This document shows, in pieces, positions 55,624-64,000 of a stretch of DNA of 64,000 bases (its first letter is position 1; the number at the start of each line of letters is the position of its first letter). A model generated the notes under the pieces. The model was not told the origin of the DNA. It did not search any database and saw only the letters and a list, made by a program, of their open reading frames with translations. Origin of the DNA: Trichaptum fuscoviolaceum (Eukaryota; Basidiomycota; Agaricomycetes; Hymenochaetales; Trichaptaceae); the NCBI GenBank assembly GCA_910574455.1, contig CAJSYZ010000004.1:1798001-1862000 (forward strand). Reading direction: 5' to 3'. Both the position numbers and the translations under genes were made by a program.

Positions 55624-56049
55624 CTGACAACAGTCCATGCACCTTCGTCCTTATCACCGGGAATGATGCTTCCAGGCGAGCTTCTGATTGATGGTCTCGC
55701 AACGGGCACGCTCTTCTCATTTGCTTGGAACATGTTTGTTTCTATTTCCTTCCAATTTGTGGGCTTTCTCCTTACTTACCTCTTGCATACCACACATGCG
55801 GCGAAGCTTGATGCTTGTGCTGGTCTTGGCTTGCCGCTGCTGCAATATGGGTTTGCGTTGAGGATGGACAAGGATGACAAAGGCATAGGCACGAATGCCA
55901 GTGGTGAAGAGAGCATGTGGGGCGGCTGGGGAAATCCTGAGGACACTGTACCTTTACCGGCGCCGACGTTTGATACAGCTGCGGCTGCTGAAAGTTGGGA
56001 AGCTACTCACAATGGGACTGTTCCTGTGGCAGATGCTTCTGCAGCAGCA
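55624..56049 (+). pseudogene. Bsd2/NDFIP-like membrane protein fragment
   Basis: A frame of about 140 codons matches the core of fungal Bsd2-type proteins (Nedd4-family-interacting, DUF2370): TTVHAPSS, then FSFAWNMFVSISFQFVGFLL and TYLLHTTHAAK, GLGLPLLQYGFALR and TFDTAAAAESWEA. Bsd2 proteins sit in endosomal or Golgi membranes and present cargo such as metal transporters to the Rsp5 ubiquitin ligase. The N-terminal PPxY part and the last membrane helix are absent; the frame ends at a GTATGT donor with no following exon in the next kilobase. Repeats of one family (CCCGCTACCCC) lie on both sides, so a fragment carried by a mobile element is possible. Confidence 0.6.
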
Positions 56050-56129
56050 AGAGTATGTATAATACTTCTGTACTGTATGTGTGCTTAAAAATATAATATT
56101 TTCTTCCTCTCACTCTTACTCTAACCGCA

Positions 56130-57300
56130 TTCCCGGGTAGCGGGCTTTGCTGTGAGTTAGCTCACAGCCTTTAACTGCTTGTTCCCGCTACCCCTAGCGG
56201 GTTCTAAAGGCGTACTGATTGTCACTTTTTTCAGTCAAAACCTTATTTATCACGTGAATATCATGTGATTTTAGTCTAGGCCGGCCTTTCGGTAAATACA
56301 AAGTGCCGAACTTAGGTTCACTTACAAGTTACTTAAATTGCTTACAATGGATGTATTAAGTTAATTACAGTAAGTTTACTTTGGTCCACACAGTCTCCGT
56401 GTCCGGGTTGAGCGAAGCGAGCGCGGCGGACAAGGATGCCGCACAGCTTCCTTTTCACATAAAATATCTTGTATAAATTATAATCACTAAATTGGTACTT
56501 ACAAGTTACTTATATCATTCACAATGTATGGTTTCTGTGCGACTCGGTGTCCGAGAACGGGGGCGCGAGCAAAGCGAGCGCGCCGGACGAGGACGCGGAC
56601 GGCCTCCTTTCATTTGCATAAGAAAGACTCTTATAACTTATAATCATTGTCACATATGTATATATAAGAAATTTATACATTCTAAAATGTAATAGAACTA
56701 CCCAACATTGGTAGCGGGCTCTGCTGTGCACCCACAGCGTTCGCAAATAATTAGATATATTCAATTTACTTCATTTATCAGCTCACACTTAGTAAGCACG
56801 GCTGCGTGCGCGGCATGGACAAGCCACGCGCGCATCCGCGCATATAGCCAGTAGAATAGACTGGCAAGGTCTCAGTGTGCGTATCCGCACTGCAGACCAG
56901 TAGCATACTTGTATTTCATTCTCAGTTTCAAGCCCAGTAGATCCGCACTGGCCGATTATTCTCTGTTTCTCGGGTCGTCACTCCCTCAGTTCTTTCCCCC
57001 AGAACTGAGGTGAGCGACTCACTATTCTGTCTCTCGTATGATAGCTAACATGTTCTATTAGCGATTATCTTATTAGGTACATTAGATAGTTTAATTGGAG
57101 CTTTTTTCCCCTGAACTGAGCAATTATCTTATTAATAGTAACTAAATAGTATAGATGTAGTACAGAAATTATGTATCCGCTATCTGATTCTACATAATAC
57201 AGGTTGAATTTCAAAGAAAAAAAGGAGTGACCGATACTCGCCACCAGCAACATAAGAACCCTGTGAGTAGTTGACATCACTAAGTAGCCTGAACAATCAA
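56130..57300. repeat. Complex of short diverged repeats
   Basis: 56135-56290 contains GGTAGCGGGCTTTGCTGTGAGT and its inverse-like partner TTCCCGCTACCCCTAGCGGG, repeated in part at 56710-56740. Two diverged tandem units (about 56315-56480 and 56495-56650) share CTTACAAGTTACTT, GTCCG...GAGCGAAGCGAGCGCG...CGGAC and a TATAA-rich end. About 56820-56960 has CCGCGCATAT and CCAGTAGA... words repeated. No gene is seen. Confidence 0.5.
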
Positions 57301-58067
57301 GTACAGCCTGAGTGCAACCTTTGGGTCACAAGGACTCGAAGGTGACTGACAAACAGTCGTTTCGTCGACATAAGACAAGCAGCTGGTTTAAGAGTCTAAG
57401 ACTCTGGCCATTGCTCATGACCGAGGCAATGAACAATAAAGCTTCAAGGCCTCAATCTCTCAGAGTAGAGGTTATTTAATTATGTACCGTACTCGATGTG
57501 ATAACGATGCTAGTCACTTACATTACAGGTCTGAATCTATGACTCGGAAGGCAGTGAATGATCCGAGTCGGCTTGCTCGAAATTGGCGACCCGTCTTCTA
57601 TTTAGCGTAGTTCAGTAGCGACTCCGAGTCACCGCGTCGCAAGCAGACTACATCAAGCTGTCTAAGGACCGTGAAGCTGCCATCGTTCTCCCTTAAAATC
57701 CAAACAGACCGTGCACCGCGTACGTATGAATGGCCGCAGTCACGGTAAACATAGCCATCAGAATATGATCTGAAGAAGACACCTCTCAGATTATCCGGTA
57801 GCCATACTAGAAATAATTTTACCTTCTTTATGTCATAGGTGCGGCTTTGACTCTCGATTTTCATTACCATGAAACTGAGACCGTTTCAGTGACCAAACAT
57901 CTCATTTTTGGTAGTTTGAGAACATGATATTACTTATACTAGGCCATCCATTACTAGACAAAATTCAATATAATGAGTGTGAACGACAGGAACATCACAC
58001 AACATCTGACCATCCATGTGTTTACACGACCAAGATAGAAACGCAAACAGACAGCCTGAGGTTTTGA
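57301..58067 (-). other. Spacer with one doubtful small ORF (57598-57870, minus)
   Basis: A 90-codon minus-strand frame with an ATG at 57870 (MVMKIESQSRTYDIKK) has a fairly natural composition, including aromatic residues and VWLPDNLRGVFFRSYSDG. I recognise no family and see no splice partners. It could be a small gene or chance. The rest is featureless. Confidence 0.3.
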
Positions 58068-59764
58068 CTACGCCATGCTCCCTGATCCATTGTGATATCC
58101 AGAGAACGGACTGTCCTCGGAGAGCTTAATGTCAGGAATAGACTACACAAAGAAACCGATCAGTCTGATACTAAGCTAAACTTCTGTTTCTCACATACCT
58201 GCGTTCCGTCAGCGTCTCGATGAATATGCTTGACGGTCTGAACTTGAATAAATCTCGAGTCTTCGACACCGGTGTTAAAGGATTGTGCGTTCCGGCGTGA
58301 CGAATGAGAAACAGCACTCATTGCATGACCCTCGGGCCCGCCAGACCGTGAGTCCATGCGAGAGTTCAGTGATGCAAGTAACGTATTTGAGTATCTAACG
58401 AACTGGTTAATCAAAGTGGACCTCTCACATGACACAGTACTCACAATTTTGCAAGCATGAATACTCTGGAATTGAGTTAGAGATCGAACATCATAACTTC
58501 CATGAGCGGGTCGACTTACAACGCTATATGCACATTGGTATGCTTAGAAGTCAAGAAAAGGATCAGCTCCGCAGTAGCAGTTACGGCCGTAACGAGCCCA
58601 GTCTCGACGGTCTTCTGCATAAGCTTGTTGATCATTCGGTGCGTGAAACTGTGTGTACTGCGTTGCTTGGCTTTACGAAGCTGGAGTCCATAATTTAGTG
58701 AGTTCTAGAAGATGAGACATGGGCGAATACTTACGAGGAACACCATTGTGATTGTGATCGTGATATCGCAGACACTACTTCCGCCGAGCCAGACCTAGCG
58801 ATACATTACAATATAGGACAGTCAAAGGCATGCATTCACTTACTGAGACCTCCGGATTCAGCCTATTGATAAAGGCCGTATTGTTAAACGAAACATACTA
58901 GAATGCACAATCAGAATCAGAATAGCGTAAGATCTAGCATTGCCAGACCTTCCCCGTCGCCGCTATAGCAGCCGACGCCTGGGCAAGTGCAGTCTATACT
59001 TCCGTCAGTCAGAAAATCAAACGTTACCTTATCAGACACTGTATATCACTCACGCAGCAAATAAACGCAACGATAGCATTCACAAGAATCTTTTCGGAAG
59101 TGGACTGCTTCAAGCGATTTCCACTAAGTGTGTAGATGCGGTGCGCAAAGAACATCTGCACAAGGCAGGAGACTGGCAATTGTCTATGAGCACCATCTAG
59201 AGTCCTTTTTTCATAGAATATTCTTACTTATGCCACTGAGAACAGGTATCATCTCGAATGACAACCCAGGCGAGAAGAGAGGTTCGAGATTACCCCATCC
59301 GGACGCCATTTGCATGAAGGTCATGCGGAGCGAGAAGATCGATTGCAAGCTATCCAGGAGGAAGAGCCCGATCACTGAGGAGTTCTATTTCAGCATGTGG
59401 ATCATGACGAGTCAGGAGGTAACACAACCTAGCGTCTTTACTTTCCAGCCGTCGTTGAAGAACAAGAAGTAGTAGTCTTTGCATGAGCGTTAGTGCGACT
59501 TCGGCTTCTCGATTGCAAAAACAACTCACAGAGCTGAACGGTCAAGACACCCCATAGGAGCCAGTTCACACAAACGCCAACTAGCTAGATCGTAGGCGCT
59601 CAAATGAGCGTCTAAAACCGCATATACTGGTAGTACGCTTACCTCGGGTCCCAGTCTGAAGAGTTCATCGTCAGTGCAAAAGTTGTATGTCAATTTAATA
59701 AGGGCGCTCACAGTAGTGCAATATTAGGCGGGACGCCGGGAGGTGTTGATCCATTCGTAGCCAT
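58068..59764 (-). CDS. DUF6534-type multi-pass membrane protein, 343 aa
   Basis: Thirteen exons join in phase on the minus strand from MATNGSTPPGVPPNIALL (ATG at 59764) to the TAG at 58070-58068. One is a 13-nt micro-exon (59655-59643) giving LLGPE. Successive hydrophobic segments are visible: LVGVCVNWLLWGVLTVQL, GLFLLDSLQSIFSLRMTF, LVQMFFAHRIYTLSGNR, ILVNAIVAFICC, VWLGGSSVCDITITITMVFL and VETGLVTAVTATAELILFL, with TLLASLNSR before a hydrophilic tail of about 90 residues. This is the pattern of the DUF6534 family, seven-helix proteins greatly expanded in Agaricomycetes. Function is unknown, and a receptor-like or membrane-organising role is only inferred. It lies 3 kb from the polyketide synthase. 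Confidence 0.8.
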
Positions 59765-62725
59765 TCTCAGCTGCCCTTTAGTTTAGGGCGTCGACAACGA
59801 ACTTGCTTGTTCAGGGAGAATCTGTAGAAAATTGTACTATATGTATCGGACCTCGACATGTCGGTAATATTATTCTTTTGGTTTGTACTTATCGCAAGGC
59901 CCGCCAATAAAAAGCTTTGAAGGTACCATAGACTTTGAGCCCCTTCTATTGCGAGTCTTCAAAGACGACGGTCGCTCACAGGAAGTCTTCTCGAGTCACA
60001 GTCAGGAGTCAGGACAGATCAATCATTGTAGTCATTTCACTGGCGTGCATAAAAAGTTGTATTTGTTGTTCCTGTGGGAGTCGAAGGGGCACAGGGAGGC
60101 TACTAAATGGCGATTGGCAAGAAGCAGTGTCAATCATAAGTACTGTAACTTGATGTTTGAAGGAAAAGATGATGTGGTTCGATACAAAGTACATGTAACA
60201 GCGACCCTGACCGCTTCAAGTTCAACTTGAAGTTGAATATGGCACTGCCACCGGCCCGGGAGCTTGAATATGCCTGTGAACCTTTTTTCCGAGTTGAACA
60301 CTTTCAAACCTCTGTTCCTCTCCCTCTCTTGAGTCTTGACCACCTCTGACGGATAGCGGTACTGAGTGCCCAATCATCCGAATTGATTAGCAGAGCGAAG
60401 CTAAAGAAGCTTCGTGAGACAAGCTTCCATACATCAGCTGGTTAGTATGGAAGCAAGGGAAGGTTGATGTTCTACGGACATAGTGTCGCGCTTATCCATG
60501 ATAATCAAACGTTATCTAGCTTACGCGATGCTGATCATTAAGAGCTCAAATTCTGTGATTGTATGCCCTGATCAAAGAATCACGACCTTTGAATACACAC
60601 CGGCTGCCAACGATAGTGATCTAACAATAGCGGAGAAGTATTAAACATAGACACTTGACGTTGGACGGCTACCCGCATGGCGCATATCATGATCTGCTAC
60701 AGGTAGTTGAGGACGATATCTCTCTTCTGGGGAGGAACATGCTCCGAGGACGGACAGATGGACATCCACCGAAGCTGGGTGAATTTTCAGCTGAGTAAAA
60801 ACTGACTTTCACATCAATTTACTGCTTACCTAGAAATCGAACCTCTTTAGGTCAATTATTTGCACTGTTGCAAACCCGGGAGACTAGATGAAATACTTAG
60901 TGCTGCATAGGAATTCGCTGTCGAGAACTGTAGGTACGTTGCTGTTTCAGAAACACTGGCAATTTGGTTGGTTATTCACCATGACTGTCATTTTCAGTGA
61001 TAGACTTCGGCTTTATCGCTAGCGCCGCCGCTACGGACTTACGGCAAGATCTGAACGCCTGACGAAAGATACCGGTATCTGCGTATGCCACCGCTGCCAG
61101 CTACAGTCTGTCCTACTCCTTGCATCAAATCAACAATCCTTCTCGCAGCACCAAGGTATTTCTCTTGCAGAAGCTACCTCGTGGATATGGAAACTACGCC
61201 CACCATATACTGCGCATTGTTAGTTCTCAGGCTGGACACTTATCTGACGTCCAACTCTTCTTTTGGTGAGCTGGTATTTCAACAGAAGAACTGGAAGAGA
61301 CATATCGATTGCCTCTTCTCTACCTGAGAGGAAGCTTGGAGCTTCTTTCCTACGGAAGAACTGGACATCACGGAGTTATGAAAGAGACATACCGATCGCC
61401 GCTTCTCTGCCTTAGAGAAAGATTGAAACTTCTTGTTATGCATCCTCTTAGTCTCCCGTTAGTCCCGGGCGATAGGTCCGAGGGCGATCTTGAAGATTCG
61501 TGGATTTCTCAAGCAATGGGTTCTTTTTTGTTTGTTACTTGTCTACAAGCTGCTCTGGTTGACATAGCTGTACTGTACACTTGTCGCGCGCATATTTAGA
61601 TAATCAAGGTTAGTGACAAGGCGTGTGCAACCAGCATATCGATGCAGACTTACTGACAGCTCCGGCGATAACCACATACCTCAAATCCGCGCAGAAATTT
61701 CTAAGGAGCTCCGCGGATCAGAAAAGGCTTCAGCTGTATCGTAGTATTTTGTGTGAGGGACATTCTAAGCTCCGTGAAATCATAGTCGCCATGTCACGGT
61801 GAAAGTAGCGACAGTGAGGCACTTCACACAGTCGACGGAAGAAATTTCCTCTGGTATCAGCGCAGGGGCTCCTTTGACTCTAGTGAAGTGAAGTAGATCA
61901 GCCTTACATTGTCAAGATTTGTCGTAGAAGAGTTGTATACCTGAGATTTTAGACATACAATGCTTCCAAACTTCGTAAGCAGTCTGACTTTACGCTGCCT
62001 GTCGGTAGAATGTGTTCCTCCGAGTCCATGCCAAGAAGCACACTATAATTAATGTATCGTACTTTTTTTTTAAAAAAAAAAGAAAGAGACATGAAATACC
62101 TGATTAAACATGTATGATAGATTGTCCTTCGTTCGTACTTTGCTTTTGTCGAGACGGACTTATTTTCCTGACGTGCGAAAAAACTTTACTAGTACCAAGT
62201 ATTGTAAGACCGTCCCACCGGGAGTAAAGGGCACTGTATCCCCTAAATTGCCGTGGGATAACGTCTGCCAATGTCCCCGTGAGAACTGACTTCCCCTTCA
62301 AGTTTGTAGTAGTACTACACGCTTGCTCAGTGGGAATTCTGCCACCCGTGCGAAAGGGAATGAACAAATAAGACATAACTTAGTAGTAGCGGAACAGACT
62401 GGGAACTTGAAGGAGGTTGACCCACAATCTGCTTCTAAGACAGAACATCATTTTGAGAAGACAGTCTACTGGCTATGAGAAGAGAACACTCACATCGTAG
62501 GACAGCTGGGACTTTGAAATGGCATCGATCAAGATGCAAGTCGGGAACGTAGGATGTTTGGCTGTCCACGTCGTCTGCAGTGATCAATGATATGAGAAAT
62601 GAAGAGGCGATGATCAGAACCCCCAAGTCTTCACGGAGCCCCTTGAACATATTTTTATTGGAATTTGAAGGTATAAAGCCGTTGGTGTTTTATGCACATA
62701 TCAATTCAAACTCAATGCGCAAGAT
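59765..62725. other. Long interval without a supported gene
   Basis: I could not build a convincing gene here. Partial signals are: a 115-codon plus frame at 59883-60230 lacking an ATG (RPPIKSFEGTIDFEPLLLR after an AAG splice-like site); a fragment IDFGFIASAAATDLRQD after a CAG at about 61000; a plus frame at 61285-61599 with an internal duplication; and two minus frames at 62104-62376 and 62435-62650. The palindromic CTTCAAGTTCAACTTGAAG occurs at about 60214-60232, and a T/A run (about 62067-62087) is a perfect AT palindrome. Confidence 0.35.
61285..61440 (+). repeat. Imperfect 90-bp tandem duplication with open frame
   Basis: EETYRLPLLYLRGSLELL and KETYRSPLLCLRERLKLL are encoded about 90 bases apart in one frame, and the DNA is also clearly similar. 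The frame continues to 61599. It suggests a repeat-containing coding exon, but I found no start or family. Confidence 0.4.
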
Positions 62726-64000
62726 ATGCAGCAAAGGAAGCACCTTGATGCTATTGCGATTGTGCGTATCATTTCTTTCCTGTCACCCATTCCGTATTGC
62801 TGATTCATGCGAAACAGGTCGGCTTCGCCACAGAGTTCCCCAGTGGAGAGCATTCTGCGGCCAACTTGAGTCATGAAGATTTTTTTCAATTGTTGTTGCG
62901 GAAGAAAGAGACGTACCAGAGAATACCTGAAGAGCGATTCGATATCGAGCGGTGTGTGTTTACGTTTCCCTAGACTTTATTAAGTCTTCTAATGAGAGTA
63001 GTTTGCGGGGCTATGGACTTGGTCAGATCAAAGTAGACACTGGATCGTTCTTGAAGAATATCTCTGCGTTCGATCACGTCGAGTTCGGCGTCACCTCCAA
63101 GGATGCGAAGGCAATGTCGGTCAGCACTCGCAAATTACTGGAGCTCGCATTCTTGTCCTTGCTTGACTCCGGCATAGACTACAGAGGTCAGGATGTAGGC
63201 TGCTTTATGTCTGCTGTCGATTTCGATATACTAAGTGTCGCCAGCCAGGTAAGTTTTATAATATATGGTGAGGAGAGCGTGTAGCTAATTCACCCCGAAT
63301 TAGGATGTACGTGACGCTAGGGGGTCATTCGCAGGCGACCCATGCATGGTCGCCAACAAGGTTTCCTACCACCTGGACTTGATTGGGCCATCAGTACCTC
63401 TCAATACCGCTTGCAGCTCAACTTTAACTGCCTTGCATTTGGCTGCGCTATCCTTGAGAAACGGCGATTGCAAGGCTGCGGTTGTAGGTGGATGCCAGTT
63501 AAATCACAGGTACGTGGCAGCGGAAAACGAAGGGCCCATAGCTAATGTGACCCAAATTTAGGATCGTGGACTGGATCAAGTATAGTCAAGGGTCAGTGCT
63601 GTCAGCGGATGGCAAATGCAAGCCATTTGATGCTTCGGCGGACGGGTAGGTTAGCGTTGATGCTCCTGTCGACACACTATTTATGAGATCATAGGTTCTC
63701 CCGTGGCGAAGGTGCAGCGGTGATTGTAATCAAGCCTCTGGATGATGCAATACGCGATGGTGATCATATCTATGCATCGGTAAGGATGTCAATTTTCTAA
63801 GCATTATGTCGAATCTCACCGTGAACAGGTGCTGGGTACCGGAATAAATTCTTCCGGACTGGGTGGTCCAGTGAGTGCACCGGTGTCGGAAGCGCAGAGA
63901 GACGCGATGTACCGTGCGTATCGAGGGACAGGTCGCCATCCTGCAGAGGTCGACTTTGTGGAAATGCATGCGACTGGTAAGCATTTGCATCTTTAGTATG
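62726..64000 (+). CDS. Reducing-type polyketide synthase, N-terminal KS part
   Basis: Seven exons read in phase: 62726-62761, 62818-62951, 62999-63248, 63304-63509, 63562-63645, 63695-63779 and 63829-63976. Together they give 314 residues before the window ends in an intron. The start MQQRKHLDAIAIVGFATEF places the usual beta-strand of the ketosynthase right at the N-terminus. Visible motifs are RIPEERFDIER, GSFLKNISAFDHVEFGV, LLDSGIDYRGQDVGC, the active-site NTACSSTLTALHLA (Cys; the residue before Thr-Ala is Asn where Asp is usual) and the first catalytic-His motif EMHATG. This sequence type matches basidiomycete iterative reducing PKSs. It would condense acyl and malonyl units in the cytosol. 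AT and later domains lie beyond the window. Confidence 0.88.

Noticed and set aside
60990..61060. DFG-like fragment (IDFGFIASAAATDL) suggesting another kinase
   Set aside because: No neighbouring catalytic loop or N-lobe could be assembled on either side; too little to call.

Overview
The window reads as nuclear DNA of a basidiomycete fungus (Agaricomycetes). The genes are dense and broken by introns of about 45-70 nt with GTRNGT...YAG borders. The families seen are typical of that group: a Plavaka-type transposase, a Ty3/gypsy chromovirus, TKL kinases with an HGD catalytic motif, a Bsd2-like membrane protein fragment, a DUF6534-type membrane protein and a reducing-type polyketide synthase. 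I rebuilt exon structures by hand from reading frame and splice signals. Coordinates given as exact were checked for phase where stated, and most other boundaries are good to a few bases.

Layout. 1-8.1 kb: two unrecognised genes on opposite strands (961-4123 minus, 5641-7570 plus), with intergenic DNA crowded with short odd-length palindromic words. 8.1-17.6 kb: an intact 1162-residue Plavaka-type transposase gene (minus) faces a plus-strand gene that joins a coiled-coil segment, a run of phase-0 micro-exons with Lys/Arg-rich modules and a DUF6532-like C-terminal region. Mobile DNA seems to interrupt the acidic tail of that second gene. 18.2-22.5 kb: a truncated and an intact copy of a basidiomycete kinase-like gene, bracketed by a 135-bp direct repeat. 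22.69-28.97 kb: a complete Ty3/gypsy element (minus) with a 5-bp target duplication and a -1 frameshift signal between gag and pol. 29.8-31.35 kb: two non-autonomous inverted-repeat elements with 8- and 9-bp target duplications. 31.9 kb: a truncated TFIIB-like gene.

33.9-53.7 kb is a kinase-rich block. It holds more copies of the first kinase-like family (one pseudogene, two apparent pseudokinases, one canonical copy on the minus strand) interleaved with three TKL-type kinases, an MFS transporter and a small unknown gene. 54-57.5 kb is repeat-rich and contains a Bsd2-like fragment. 58.1-59.8 kb holds a 13-exon DUF6534-type membrane protein gene (minus). From 62,726 the first seven exons of a reducing-type polyketide synthase run off the right edge.

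The block combines mobile elements with fast-evolving signalling-type gene families, as in accessory genome regions. The observations I find least conventional are the dispersed odd palindromes, the symmetric micro-exon array, and the kinase paralogues that lost catalytic residues while keeping the ancestral exon frame.
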